Assembly (NCBI RefSeq): GCF_030124175.1
Contig: NZ_JASKMT010000021.1
Coordinates: 1-64,000 of the forward strand
Direction of reading: 5' to 3'
Length of the DNA: 64,000 nt
Source: Streptomyces sp. 549
Lineage (GTDB): Bacteria; Actinomycetota; Actinomycetes; Streptomycetales; Streptomycetaceae
Numbering within the stretch: the first letter of the stretch is position 1; each line of letters begins with the position of its first letter. Both the position numbers and the translations under genes were made by a program. Below the pieces are notes generated by a model, which had not been told where the DNA came from, did no database searches, and was given only the letters and a program-made list of their open reading frames with translations. Shown in pieces: positions 8,758-17,745 of this stretch.

Positions 8758-8910
8758 GCCGACCTCCCGGAGTCAGGTACCGGAGCCACGTACCGGAACC
8801 CGCCGTGTTCGACGGGACCGGCCGCCCCCGGGCAGCCGGTGCTCTCATCGTGACGCGCCCCGTCGCCCGGCGCCGGTCGGGCGCGGCCGGGCGGGCGGGC
8901 GGGGGCGCGG

Positions 8911-9414
8911 TCAGGTGTTCGCCAGCCAGATCGACAGGTTGAGCGCGGCGGCGAAGGCGACCCACAGCAGGTACGGCACCAGCAGGAGCGCGGCGGCCCG
9001 CCGAAGCCGCAGGAACAGCACGAGGGTCACCACCACGGCGGCGAGCAGCGCCGCGATGTCGACGAAGGCCGGCCCGTACTGGCCGGCGCCGAAGAACAGC
9101 GGGGTCCACGCCAGGTTGAGTGCGAGCTGCACGCCCCACCACACCAGCGCCGTGCGGGCCGCGGGGCCGTGCCGGCGCCACACCAGCCAGGCCGACACGC
9201 CGATCAGCCCGTACAGGACCGTCCACACCGGTCCGAACAGCCACGAGGGCGGCGCCCAGGCGGGGCGGTCGAGTGAGGCGTAGACCTCACCGGCGTTCGA
9301 GCTGGCCAGGGCGCCCAGCGCGGCCACCAGGTAGCAGACGCCGACCAGCACCACGAGGGAGAGCCAGTTGCTGCCCCCGGGGGCCCGGCGGGGGGACGAG
9401 GTCGCTGCGGTCAT
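8911..9414 (-). CDS. tspO: TspO/MBR family tryptophan-rich sensory protein
   Basis: 167 residues, five predicted membrane helices. Family marks are RPAWAPPSWLFGPVWTVLYGLIGVSAWLVW, in which the Trp/Pro-rich loop precedes helix 2, then VQLALNLAWTPLFFGAGQYG and the final NLSIWLANT. Bacterial TspO proteins bind tetrapyrroles and sterol-like ligands and modulate porphyrin or stress responses. It stands alone; the upstream 100 bp separate it from the aldehyde dehydrogenase stop. Confidence 0.9.
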   Translation of the reverse strand: MTAATSSPRRAPGGSNWLSLVVLVGVCYLVAALGALASSNAGEVYASLDRPAWAPPSWLFGPVWTVLYGLIGVSAWLVWRRHGPAARTALVWWGVQLALNLAWTPLFFGAGQYGPAFVDIAALLAAVVVTLVLFLRLRRAAALLLVPYLLWVAFAAALNLSIWLANT

Positions 9415-9523
9415 GCGGACTCCCTCGGGACGGAACGGCGTCGGCGTCTGCCTGCGTATGTCAGCGCCTGTCGGCGTTTCCCGTACGGCCGCAGTGGTGG
9501 ATGCGGTGCTTCCCGGCGCACGC

Positions 9524-10990
9524 TCAGAAGGCGTAGGTGCGGGGTGTGTGCTGGACGCTGACCCAGTGGTCGGTGGTGAACTCCTCCAGCGCCCAGTCCC
9601 CGCCGAAGCGGCCCAGCCCGGAGTCCTTCTCGCCGCCGAAGGCCGTGTTGGCCTGGTCGTTGACCGTCTGGTCGTTGACGTGGGTCATGCCCGCGTCGAC
9701 GCGCAGCGCGAACCGGACGCCGCGTTCGGCGTCGCCGGTGAAGACCGCGCTGGACAGGCCGTACTCGGTGTCGTTGGCGAGGGCCAGCGCGTGTTCCTCG
9801 TCCGCGGCGCGCAGCACGGTGGCGACCGGGCCGAAGACCTCCTCCGCCGCGGTGGGGCATCCCGCGGTGCCGAGCAGCACGTGCGGCGGGAGCAGCAGTC
9901 CCGACGGCCCGCGGGCGTCGCCACCGGTGAGCAGTTCGGCGCCGGAGTCGACCGAACGCTGGACCAGGTCGGTGATGCCGTCCAGCTGCTTGCGGTTGAC
10001 GACCGGGCCGATGTCGGTGGCTGGGTCGGAGGGGTCGCCGGCGGTCAGCTCACCGACGCGGGCGGTGAAGCGCTCGACGAAGTGGTCGTGCAGCGTGTCG
10101 TCGACGATGACCCGGTTGGTCCGGATGCAGATCTGGCCCTGGTGGAAGAAGGAGCCGAAGACGGCCGCGTCCACGGCCCGGTCGACGTCCGCGTCGTCCA
10201 GGACGACGAGCGGTGCGTTGCCGCCGAGTTCCAGTGCGAGCTTCTTGATGCCGGCCTTGGCGCTGATGCCCTTGCCGACGGGAGTGGAGCCGGTGAACGA
10301 CACCAGGCGCGGAACGGGGTGCTCCACGAGCGTGTCGCCGACCTCGCCACCGGGCGCCACCAGCACGCTGAGCAGTTCCGCGGGCAGGCCGGCCTCCTGG
10401 AGGATCTTCGCGATCAGCAGGCCTCCGGTGACGGGCGTGTCGCCTGCGGGCTTGAGAACGACGGCGTTGCCCAGCGCCAGGGCGGGCGCGACGGAGCGGC
10501 AGGACAGGTGCAGCGGCCAGTTCCAGGGACTGATGACCAAGGCGACGCCCAGCGGCGTGCGGTAGACCCGGCTCTCCTTGCCCGGGACGTCGGACGGCAT
10601 GATGCGCCCGGACGCGCGGTGCGGCAGCGAGGCGGCCTCGGTGAAGTCGGCGACCGTGGCGGCCCACTCGGCCTCGGCCTTCGCGACGGTGCTGCCGCCC
10701 TCGCGGATCAGCCAGCGGGTCACCTCGTCCTTGCGGCGTCGCAGCACGTCGGCCGCGGCGGCCATCACTGCGGCCCGCTCCCGGGGCAGCCGCTCGGCCC
10801 AGGCGCGCTGGGCCGAGCGGGCCGCGTCCATCGCCTCCTCCGCGTCCGCGAGGTCGGCCTGCGGGATCTCCAGGAGGACGTCACCGGTCCACGGGTCCAC
10901 GTCCTGGCGCGGTTCACCCTTGCCGGTGCGCCACGTCCCCGCCAGGGGGAGCGAGGTGAAGCCGTCGTAGGGGGCGGGGCTGCTCGTCAT
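9524..10990 (-). CDS. Aldehyde dehydrogenase family protein
   Basis: 488-residue NAD(P)+-dependent aldehyde dehydrogenase. Visible features are the cofactor motif ISPWNWPLHLS, FTGSTPVGK in the Rossmann domain, the general-base Glu254 in LALELGGNAPLVVLDD and the catalytic Cys288 in FFHQGQICIRTNR. EEVFGPVATVL and NTAFGGEKDSGLGRFGG complete the C-terminus. The sequence most resembles the vanillin/benzaldehyde dehydrogenase branch, but the substrate is not certain. ATG 10990 is preceded by GAGAGG. It is monocistronic. Confidence 0.92.
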   Translation of the reverse strand: MTSSPAPYDGFTSLPLAGTWRTGKGEPRQDVDPWTGDVLLEIPQADLADAEEAMDAARSAQRAWAERLPRERAAVMAAAADVLRRRKDEVTRWLIREGGSTVAKAEAEWAATVADFTEAASLPHRASGRIMPSDVPGKESRVYRTPLGVALVISPWNWPLHLSCRSVAPALALGNAVVLKPAGDTPVTGGLLIAKILQEAGLPAELLSVLVAPGGEVGDTLVEHPVPRLVSFTGSTPVGKGISAKAGIKKLALELGGNAPLVVLDDADVDRAVDAAVFGSFFHQGQICIRTNRVIVDDTLHDHFVERFTARVGELTAGDPSDPATDIGPVVNRKQLDGITDLVQRSVDSGAELLTGGDARGPSGLLLPPHVLLGTAGCPTAAEEVFGPVATVLRAADEEHALALANDTEYGLSSAVFTGDAERGVRFALRVDAGMTHVNDQTVNDQANTAFGGEKDSGLGRFGGDWALEEFTTDHWVSVQHTPRTYAF

Positions 10991-11198
10991 GGGGAACCTC
11001 TCTGCGCGGAACGGCGGTGGTCGTCGATATGCGGGCCCTTCCCGCATATCGGCGCACATGCGGCGAAGCAGCCCGACGCCCGGAGTGCCCGGACGGGCCG
11101 GCTTCATGCCGGCACCTCCCTCTCCGGGCGGACCCGCGGGTGCGTCATCCGTCGGACGCGGCGCCCGAGCCGCCGCGTGAACCGACTTGTTTCACCCT

Positions 11199-11223
11199 GC
11201 ATGAGTACTCAGAGGCCGGGTAG
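11199..11223 (+). promoter_or_regulatory. Candidate sigma-B-type promoter
   Basis: GCATG (11199-11203), 14-nt spacer, GGGTAG (11218-11223). This fits the Streptomyces sigma-B family pattern GNNTN-(14-16)-GGGTA, and lies 57 nt upstream of the DUF5133 gene. Confidence 0.35.
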
Positions 11224-11279
11224 CAGGCGGCTGTGAGCGGCGGCCGAGGGGCCGCCCGCGTCCTGGAGGGGAGACCCGC

Positions 11280-11507
11280 ATGCTGATGGCCCACCCGGCG
11301 GTGCTGCGCAACCTTGTCCAGCAGTACGAGGCACTGCTGTTCCTGCACGCCGAAGAAGGCGATGCGGAGGTGCGTCAGCGCATGGACGACATCGCGTACA
11401 CGCTGTGCGTCTCCACCGGCACGGCGGACGTGGACGCGGCGCTCATCGCCGCCCGACACCAGCTTCCCGGAGCGCGTCCGGAGGACGACTCGCTGCTCAC
11501 CGCCTGA
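11280..11507 (+). CDS. DUF5133 domain protein
   Basis: 75-residue acidic, helical cytoplasmic protein. MLMAHPAVLRNLVQQYEAL is the recognisable N-terminal signature of DUF5133, a family largely confined to Streptomyces with several paralogues per genome and no established function. GGAGGGGAGACCCGC precedes the ATG. A sigma-B-like promoter lies upstream, in line with a stress-linked role (inference). Confidence 0.85.
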   Translation: MLMAHPAVLRNLVQQYEALLFLHAEEGDAEVRQRMDDIAYTLCVSTGTADVDAALIAARHQLPGARPEDDSLLTA

Positions 11508-11591
11508 CCGGTGCCCCGTACACTCGTCCACCGCTTCCGACAGCGGGTCGGGGGCCGAACGCCGACCGCCTTTCGAAGGGACGTTCTCCAC

Positions 11592-11753
11592 GTGAGCTCC
11601 GCGGACAGAGCAGACGCGCCGATCTACCACAGTCTCGTGGCCGAGCACGGTGACGTGCTCACCGAGACCAGGGAGGTCGCCGAGCAGACCCAGCGCGAGA
11701 TCACCGAGGCGCTGGACTTCAGCGCCCTGCGGGTAGCGCCGAAGACCCCGTAG
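11592..11753 (+). CDS. Small conserved-looking protein, unknown function
   Basis: 53 residues from GTG 11592, preceded by GAAGGGA. The sequence runs VSSADRADAPIYHSLVAEHG, then a charged helix with EVAEQTQREITEALDFS and an APKTP tail. It is acidic, with no membrane segment and no cysteine. It lies 84 bp after the DUF5133 gene and before a strong hairpin, so it is probably the last gene of that transcript. Confidence 0.6.
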   Translation: MSSADRADAPIYHSLVAEHGDVLTETREVAEQTQREITEALDFSALRVAPKTP

Positions 11754-11804
11754 CCGCACGCGCTCACCGACGGCGCGGATCCGAATGCCCGCCGGTGCAG
11801 CCGA

Positions 11805-11850
11805 GGAGGGCCGCCGGACAGCGCCGCAACGCGCCGTCCGGCGGCCCTCC
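11805..11850 (+). terminator. Hairpin terminator after the small-protein gene
   Basis: Perfect 15-bp inverted repeat (11805-11819 and 11836-11850) with a 16-nt loop, 50 nt after the stop at 11753. Confidence 0.75.
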
Positions 11851-11924
11851 GCATTCCCGCCTGCACCCGGACGCCTGCGGGGGGCGGCTCGGGGTGGACG
11901 GAGCCCGTCCGGGAGAATGCCGGA

Positions 11925-12458
11925 ATGACCGAGATCCGCACGCCCCGACTGCTCCTGCGCCGCTGGCGGGACGACGACCTCGTCCCCATGGCGGAGATCA
12001 ACGCGGACAGCCGCGCCATGCGCTGGACCGGCGACGGGTCGGTCCGCGACCTCGACGACACGGCGGATGCCGTCGAGCGGTGGGAGGAGGAGTGGGACGA
12101 GGAGGGCTTCGGCCTCTTCGCCGTCGAACTCCTCGCCTCCGGCGAACTGGCCGGTTTCGTCGGCCTGACCGTGCCGCAGTTCCTGCCGGAGGCCGCCCAC
12201 GAGGTGTCGCTGCGCTGGCGCCTGGGCACCCCCTTCATCGGGCAGGGCTATGCCTCCGAGGCCGCCCACGCGACGCTGGAGTTCGCCCTCCAGGACCGGG
12301 GGCTGGAGCGGGTCGTGGCTCTGGTACGCACGGGGGACGAGGCCTCGGAGAACGTGCTGCGCAAGCTCGGCATGGACGCGGAGAGGTCCGCGACGCATCC
12401 GGAGCACGGCTACGCCCTCAGCGTGCACGCCATCGACCTCACCGAGTTCCAGGCCTGA
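11925..12458 (+). CDS. GNAT N-acetyltransferase, RimJ/RimL type
   Basis: 177 residues. It opens MTEIRTPRLLLRRWRDDDL, the usual start of RimJ/RimL-type acetyltransferases. The acetyl-CoA-binding stretch WRLGTPFIGQGYASEAAHA has the Q/RxxGxG/A-type motif. GDEASENVLRKLGM follows as the motif B region. It probably acetylates a protein N-terminus or a small amine; the acceptor is unknown. There is no clear Shine-Dalgarno sequence. It is followed 62 bp later by the sulfite-oxidase-fold gene. Confidence 0.88.
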   Translation: MTEIRTPRLLLRRWRDDDLVPMAEINADSRAMRWTGDGSVRDLDDTADAVERWEEEWDEEGFGLFAVELLASGELAGFVGLTVPQFLPEAAHEVSLRWRLGTPFIGQGYASEAAHATLEFALQDRGLERVVALVRTGDEASENVLRKLGMDAERSATHPEHGYALSVHAIDLTEFQA

Positions 12459-12520
12459 CCGCCCGTCTCCGTCTCCGCTGGCCCGTGGTGCGGGGCGGCC
12501 GGCGGGGGCACGATGGACCC

Positions 12521-13657
12521 ATGCACCGGGACCTGAGCGACATCAGCCGGCCGGGACGCCTCGCGGACGACGGCGAAGCCGTCAGCATGGAGGAGCTCGG
12601 CCTCGCGGCCCGCAACCACGGCCTGCCGCTGGAGGCACTGCGCTACGACGTGACGCCACCCGGCCTGCACTACGTGCTGGTGCACTACGACATCCCCCTG
12701 GCCGACGCCGGGGCCTGGCGGCTGGCGATCGACGGCCGGGTGCGCCGCCCGCTGACGCTGGACCTCGCGGCGCTGCGCGCGTTCCCCGCCGTCACCCACC
12801 GGGTGACCATGGAGTGCGCCGGCAACGGACGCGCCCACCTCACACCTCGGCCGGTCAGCCAGCCATGGCTGGTGGAAGCCGTCGGCACGGCCGAGTGGAC
12901 CGGCGTACCGCTGCGCACCCTGCTCGCCGAGGCGCAGCCGGAGCCGGACGCGGTCGAGGCGGTCCTCACCGGCGCCGACCACGGAGTGGAGCGCGGCGTC
13001 GAGCAGGACTACCAGCGGAGCCTGCCGCTGTCCGCCGCCACCGCGAGCGGTCCCGACCCGGAGGTGCTGGTCGCCTACGAGATGAACGGCCGGCCGCTGC
13101 CGCCGCAGCACGGATTCCCCGTCCGGCTGGTCGTCCCCGGCTGGTACGGCATGGCCAGCGTCAAGTGGCTGCGCCGCATCACCCTCACCGACCGGCCCTT
13201 CACCGGCTTCCAGCAGGACGTGGCCTACCGCTACCGGCAGTCCGCCGACGAGGTGGGCGAGGCCGTCACCCGGATACGGCCCCGGGCCCTCGTCGTGCCG
13301 CCGGGCTTCCCGGACTTCATGTCCCGTACCCGTGTGGTGCGCCCCGGCCCGGTCGAGCTGGAGGGCCGGGCGTGGTCGGGTCGCTCGCCGGTGGCTCGGG
13401 TCGAGTTCAGCGCCGACGGGGGAGCGACCTGGCAGGAGGCCCGACTGGCGAGGGTGTCCGCCCATCCGTGGGCCTGGCGGCGCTGGCAGGCGACCTGGAC
13501 GGCCGAGCCCGGCAGTCACGTGCTCACCGCACGGGCCACGGAGGCCGACGGCACCGCCCAGCCCGTCGAGCAGCCGTGGAACCGAGGAGGATTCGGCAAC
13601 AACGCCGTGCAGCGCGTACAAGTGCACTGCGCCGAGGAGCCGCCCAAGGCGCGTTGA
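12521..13657 (+). CDS. Molybdopterin-dependent oxidoreductase, sulfite oxidase fold
   Basis: 378 residues. The molybdopterin domain runs from about residue 45 to 250 and contains the Mo-liganding Cys99 in VTMECAGNGR. VAYEMNGRPLPPQHGFPVRLVVPGWYG and VKWLRRITLTD are typical of this family. The C-terminal dimerisation domain has RVEFSADGGATWQEA. No signal peptide or heme domain is seen, so it is a cytoplasmic member; the substrate may be sulfite or a sulfoxide. It starts at ATG 12521; an ATG at 12513 is out of frame. The following 13658-13941 region shows no gene. Confidence 0.9.
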   Translation: MHRDLSDISRPGRLADDGEAVSMEELGLAARNHGLPLEALRYDVTPPGLHYVLVHYDIPLADAGAWRLAIDGRVRRPLTLDLAALRAFPAVTHRVTMECAGNGRAHLTPRPVSQPWLVEAVGTAEWTGVPLRTLLAEAQPEPDAVEAVLTGADHGVERGVEQDYQRSLPLSAATASGPDPEVLVAYEMNGRPLPPQHGFPVRLVVPGWYGMASVKWLRRITLTDRPFTGFQQDVAYRYRQSADEVGEAVTRIRPRALVVPPGFPDFMSRTRVVRPGPVELEGRAWSGRSPVARVEFSADGGATWQEARLARVSAHPWAWRRWQATWTAEPGSHVLTARATEADGTAQPVEQPWNRGGFGNNAVQRVQVHCAEEPPKAR

Positions 13658-13941
13658 CCAGGCCCGGAGCCCGGCATCCGGCTGATCCGGCGGGGGCCGG
13701 CAGCACCTGCCGCGTGGGTCGGGTTGTCCACAGGCCGCGGGGTGTGCGACCGTGGATGGTGTAGAACCAGTCTGGTTCCGTCGGCTCGGGTCAGGGCGGC
13801 GTCCCAAGATGCGGCGGCATGCCGCGGACGCTCGCCGCTGTCAGATCCCCGTCCCTTCGGGCCTTGCGCGGCCATCCCGGCCGGGCACCTGGCGGTGTCT
13901 TGACCGCCGAGGGCTGCCACCGTTTCTTCTGGGGCGCCCGC

Positions 13942-14370
13942 ATGACTTCGAAGAACTTCACCTTCACCACCCTCCATCTCGACGACTCCGTGCTGGTCAC
14001 GCTGCACGGCGGCATCGACCACCGGGCGGGCCCGGCCCTGGACGCCCTGATCGGCGGGCTGCCGGAACGGCTCTCCTCTCTGGTGGTGGAGGCGTGCGAC
14101 GTCCCGTTCATGGACGCCACCGGGATGCGCTTCCTGCTGCGGCTGCAGCGCCTTGCCGCCCGCCGCCGGTTCGACCTGCACTCCCGGGGCTGGCAGGCGC
14201 AGCCGGGGCAGCTGTACGACCTGGCAGCACACCTGCAGGGCTCCCGGGCCGGAGAGACCTCTCCCGCCGTGGACGAGGGACGTCGGCAGTTGCGAACCCA
14301 CCTGGAGCTTCGCTCCCTGCAGCACCGGGCCCACGGGGCCCGCCAGGCCCTGCGCACCCCGCCGCAGTGA
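13942..14370 (+). CDS. STAS-domain anti-sigma factor antagonist
   Basis: 142 residues from ATG 13942, with a GGGGCG-like site upstream; the open frame to 13819 is unlikely to be translated. The STAS core is DDSVLVTLHGGIDHRAGPALDALI, followed by SLVVEACDVPFMDATGMRFLLRL. The residue normally phosphorylated by the anti-sigma kinase (Ser or Thr in DSSG) would be the Thr of DATG. A basic Gln/Arg-rich tail of 40 residues (HLELRSLQHRAHGAR) is extra. Such proteins free a sigma factor by binding an anti-sigma kinase; its partner is not adjacent. Confidence 0.8.
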   Translation: MTSKNFTFTTLHLDDSVLVTLHGGIDHRAGPALDALIGGLPERLSSLVVEACDVPFMDATGMRFLLRLQRLAARRRFDLHSRGWQAQPGQLYDLAAHLQGSRAGETSPAVDEGRRQLRTHLELRSLQHRAHGARQALRTPPQ

Positions 14371-14444
14371 CTCGCCGGCCGACCCGGCAGCGCACGGACC
14401 GCCCGGCCTTCGCGAAGCCGCCGAAGCGGTCCCAGGGGTGACGG

Positions 14445-15209
14445 TCAGGTCTGTCCGGCGTCGGCCCGCCCGGTGCGGTCCGGGCCCGACTCGGCGACCG
14501 CGCCCGGGTGGAGGACCCGGCTGACCAGGGCCCGGGCGACCTGCGTGGGGCGCTGCCCCTGCCGAGCGCTGTACGCGTAGAGGGCCCTGGCACCCTCCCG
14601 TATGCCGGATTCGGCGTGCGCAGCGAGCATGCCGCTGGCCATCTCCACCGCCGCCTTGGCCGAGACGGCGGCCTGGGTGCGGGTGAGGACGTCCTGTGCG
14701 CGCAGCGGCTCGGCGTTCCACCGGACGACGGCAGCGGTGGCCACATCCGCGAGCGCCTGCATCAACCGCAGTTCCTCGGCGGTCAGGGCCGTCCGCCCGT
14801 CCGTGAGCAGGTTGAGCGCGCCGACGTGCTGCCGCCGGAACCGCAGCGGCAGTGCGTACGCGCCGTGCAGGCCTTCCGCGGCGGCCAGCGCCACGAAATC
14901 CGGCCACCGCTCCGTCTGCGCCGACAGGTCCGGAGCCTCCACCGGCTCCTTGGTGCGCCAGCAGTCCACGCACGGACCCTGCCGGAGCGTCAGCTGGAAC
15001 AGCTCCAGCAGCTCGGCCCGTTCGTCCGACACCGCCATGGTGCGCAGTTCGCCGCGGGCGGTGATCATCAAGACGCCGGCCGTCTCCACACTGGTGAGCC
15101 GGACGCACTCCCGGACCAGCCGGTCCAGCAGGACGACCGGGTCGACCTCCTCCTCGAAGACGTCGGACAGACCGACGAACGCCTCGGCGATGCTCTGTTC
15201 GCGGCTCAT
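14445..15209 (-). CDS. GAF-ANTAR transcription antitermination regulator
   Basis: 254 residues. The GAF domain spans about 15-165 (TSVETAGVLMITARGELRTM, LRQGPCVDCWRTKEPVEAPDL, GAYALPLRFRRQHVGALNLL). The ANTAR RNA-binding helices span about 170-235 (TQAAVSAKAAVEMASGMLA, ALYAYSARQGQRPTQVARALV). ANTAR proteins bind paired hexaloop RNA hairpins and prevent termination when the sensor domain is engaged. CVDCW gives a cysteine pair in GAF that might sense redox state or a metal (inference). It is the neighbour of a second GAF-ANTAR gene on the same strand. Confidence 0.9.
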   Translation of the reverse strand: MSREQSIAEAFVGLSDVFEEEVDPVVLLDRLVRECVRLTSVETAGVLMITARGELRTMAVSDERAELLELFQLTLRQGPCVDCWRTKEPVEAPDLSAQTERWPDFVALAAAEGLHGAYALPLRFRRQHVGALNLLTDGRTALTAEELRLMQALADVATAAVVRWNAEPLRAQDVLTRTQAAVSAKAAVEMASGMLAAHAESGIREGARALYAYSARQGQRPTQVARALVSRVLHPGAVAESGPDRTGRADAGQT

Positions 15210-15314
15210 TGTCGGCTCACCGTCTCTGGAGTCGAAATGCTGGAGACCGGGCTGGGGGAGCGGGGGTCACGTGAGGGGGCCGATCCTCGTCCCGGTGCCT
15301 CCACCGGGCAGGTT

Positions 15315-16091
15315 CTAGTCCTCATACAGGGTCACGCTTCCGCGGATGACGTCCCGCGCTGTCTGGGTGAGCGTCTGGTCGTGGGAGAAGGCGTGGGCCC
15401 TCAGCCGGGCCAGGGCCTGCTCCGCCCCGAGGTTGAGCCGGATCATGACCATGCCCGTCGCCTGGTGCACCTCGTCGTGGTTGGTCTCCGCCGACTCCAG
15501 CCATGAGTACACCTGGGTGGGATCCACGGCTCTCGCGCCTGCCTGGAGGACCAGGAGGGCGTAGGCGATGGCGTCGGCGGCAGGGAAGGCGTAGGACAGG
15601 TCCCGCTTGCTGAGCGGACCCGGCTCCCCGCGGTACAGGTCGAGCGTGCCGATGGCGTTGGCCTCGCTGCCCAGCGGCAGGGAGAAGACGGCCTCGACGC
15701 CCAACTCGACCGCCCGTTGGGCGAAGACCGGCCACTGACGGGCGTCAGGCCCCTTGGTGAGATCCGCCGCGAGTACGGGAGCGGCCAACGTCATCGCGCT
15801 CTGGCACGGGCCGTCGCCCAACGTGTACTGGGCCTCGGCCAGCTGGCCGGCCTGCGGGCTGCTCGACCACCAAAGGGTGCGGGCGTCGTCCCGGCCGTGC
15901 AGGGACACCGAGGCGCCGCTGACGTCCAGCAGGTCCACGCAGGCTCGGCACAGCTGCTCCGGCACCTGCTCGATGCCGGGGCCCTGGATGGCGTCTGCGA
16001 GGGCCTGCGGGAAGTCGTCCATGTCCTTGGGGGCCCGAGGGCCGCGTCGACGTGGTGTGTCGTCCCCGTCCTCGGAGTGACCGGCTTCCAC
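15315..16091 (-). CDS. GAF-ANTAR transcription antitermination regulator
   Basis: 258 residues from GTG 16091, with GGAGG 7 nt upstream; the frame to 16178 is not needed. GAF part: LLDVSGASVSLHGRDDARTL, DGPCQSAMTLAAPVLAADLT, GVEAVFSLPLGSEANAIGTL. ANTAR part: DPTQVYSWLESAETNHDEVHQATGMVMIRL and HDQTLTQTARDVIRGSVTL. It is 105 bp upstream of the first GAF-ANTAR gene and probably co-transcribed with it. The two proteins differ enough to sense different signals. Confidence 0.9.
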   Translation of the reverse strand: MEAGHSEDGDDTPRRRGPRAPKDMDDFPQALADAIQGPGIEQVPEQLCRACVDLLDVSGASVSLHGRDDARTLWWSSSPQAGQLAEAQYTLGDGPCQSAMTLAAPVLAADLTKGPDARQWPVFAQRAVELGVEAVFSLPLGSEANAIGTLDLYRGEPGPLSKRDLSYAFPAADAIAYALLVLQAGARAVDPTQVYSWLESAETNHDEVHQATGMVMIRLNLGAEQALARLRAHAFSHDQTLTQTARDVIRGSVTLYED

Positions 16092-16442
16092 CTGTGCACC
16101 TCCGCTAGCCGTTCTGCCGTGATCATACGGCGGTGGGCTTCCATGCCGCCGCGCGTACCCGCCCTGCCGGTTCCTCACACCGTGCGGGCGGGGTCCGCCG
16201 CTTTCCGTGCCGCGGCCGAGCCCTGCTCAGGGCGAGTCGGGCTCCGGGCCGGGGCGTCCGAGGTGGCCGCTGCCCATGCCCGGCCCGCACGGGTTCCCGC
16301 CTCCCGGCCCGCCCGCGGCACGAGCGGCCGTCACCACCGCAGGCGCGGACGCCGCGGACGGGACGTCTCCACCCCCGGAAGCACGGACCGCTCCTACCGG
16401 GGGTGGACGAAGCAGCCTCGGCGCCGGGGAAGGATGGACCAC

Positions 16443-17576
16443 ATGACGACCCCCGCCCCCGACGGCTCCCTCGCCTACCACCGGCTGGCCCGCCTGCCCG
16501 GCCGCTACCCCTGGTGGAAACCGCTGCTGGGCGGTGTCGTCCTGGTCGGCGTGTGGCTCGTGCTCTTCGTGGTCCTCGACATCGCCGCCTACGTCACAGG
16601 CACCGTCGCGGGCCGGCCGGAGGTCTCCGACGGCGTCATGGACTTCGGAGCCGTCGGCGACACGGCGCTGGACCTGATGGCGCTCGCCGTCGCGATCCCG
16701 GCGGCGCTGCTCGTCGTGCGGTGGGTCGAGCGCCGCCCCGCCGGGACCCTGTCCTCGGTGACCGGGCGGCTGCGGTGGCGGTGGCTGCTCGCCTGCCTGC
16801 TGATCGCGGCACCGGTCGTGACGGTGATGACGGGACTGGCCCTGCTGCTCCCGGAGGAGCCGGGGGCCGAGCCCGTCGAGTGGGCCGGGCTCGGTGTGCT
16901 GCTGCCCGCGCTGCTGATGCTGGTACTCCTGGTGCCCTTCCAGGCCGCGGCCGAGGAGTACGTGTTCCGCGGCTGGCTGCTGCAGGCCGTCGGCGGGCTC
17001 TTCCGCTCGCCGTGGATCGCCGTCGTGCCGCAGGCCGTGCTCTTCGCCGCCGCGCACGGGTGGGGCACCGTCTGGGGTTTCGCCGACCTGGTCTTCTTCG
17101 GCCTGGTCGTCGGCTGGCTGACGATCCGCACCGGTGGTCTGGAGGCCGCGATCGGTCTGCACGTCGTGAACAACCTGGTCGCGTTCGGGCTGAGCGCAGC
17201 CGTGGTGGACGGGCTCCGGTCGGAGGAGACCGCGGCCGACGCACCGTGGCAGCTGGTGGCACTGGACGTGGTGTCGATCTCGCTCTACGCGCTCGCGGTG
17301 ACGTGGTGGGCCCGCCGCCGCAAGCCGGCCACGGAAGCGGTGGCCACGGACCTCGTCCCGCCCCCCGCCCTCGTGCCCGTCGGCTACCCGCCGTACCCGC
17401 CGTACCCGCCGGGCATGTACCCGCCGTACCCGCACCTGCCACACGCACAGGGCACGTATCCGCCGAACCCGAACCCGAACCCGAACCCGTACCCGCCGGG
17501 GACGCCCCCGCCGGGCACCTGTCCGCCTCCGCCGCGGCCGCCCCACGGGGCCTCCCCGCCGGACCCGGGCGCGTAG
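16443..17576 (+). CDS. CPBP family intramembrane metalloprotease with Pro-rich tail
   Basis: 377 residues with about eight membrane helices. The CPBP/Abi active-site motifs are AAEEYVFRGWLL (Glu-Glu and Arg), FAAAHGWG (His) and GLHVVNN (His/Asn), so the zinc or glutamate protease core is complete. The last 90 residues form a cytoplasmic tail of PPYP, NP and PPG repeats, from VGYPPYPPYPPGMYPPYPHL to NPNPNPNPYPPGTPPPG. Such tails resemble protein-protein interaction segments. ATG 16443 lies 10 nt after GGGGAAGG; ATG 16434 is too close to that site. Family members cleave CAAX-like prenyl proteins or bacteriocin-related peptides. Confidence 0.88.
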   Translation: MTTPAPDGSLAYHRLARLPGRYPWWKPLLGGVVLVGVWLVLFVVLDIAAYVTGTVAGRPEVSDGVMDFGAVGDTALDLMALAVAIPAALLVVRWVERRPAGTLSSVTGRLRWRWLLACLLIAAPVVTVMTGLALLLPEEPGAEPVEWAGLGVLLPALLMLVLLVPFQAAAEEYVFRGWLLQAVGGLFRSPWIAVVPQAVLFAAAHGWGTVWGFADLVFFGLVVGWLTIRTGGLEAAIGLHVVNNLVAFGLSAAVVDGLRSEETAADAPWQLVALDVVSISLYALAVTWWARRRKPATEAVATDLVPPPALVPVGYPPYPPYPPGMYPPYPHLPHAQGTYPPNPNPNPNPYPPGTPPPGTCPPPPRPPHGASPPDPGA

Positions 17577-17673
17577 GCACCTGACCTCGGAAGCCCCACG
17601 AAGTACGCGGATGCATGGGGCGGGCCGCTCCGACACCCTCCATGTGTACAACTTTGAACAAGAGTCGGTCATT

Positions 17674-17690
17674 CACATTCAAAGAATGTG
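17674..17690. promoter_or_regulatory. Inverted repeat in AT-rich leader of carbonic anhydrase
   Basis: CACATTC-aaa-GAATGTG is a perfect 7-bp dyad, inside an unusually AT-rich patch (17640-17705) 56 nt upstream of the GTG start. It looks like an operator overlapping the promoter region. Confidence 0.5.
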
Positions 17691-17745
17691 CCAACAGATC
17701 ATCTGCGCAAGGGATTCCGGGCGTCGCGGCGGCTACGTTCCGTCC

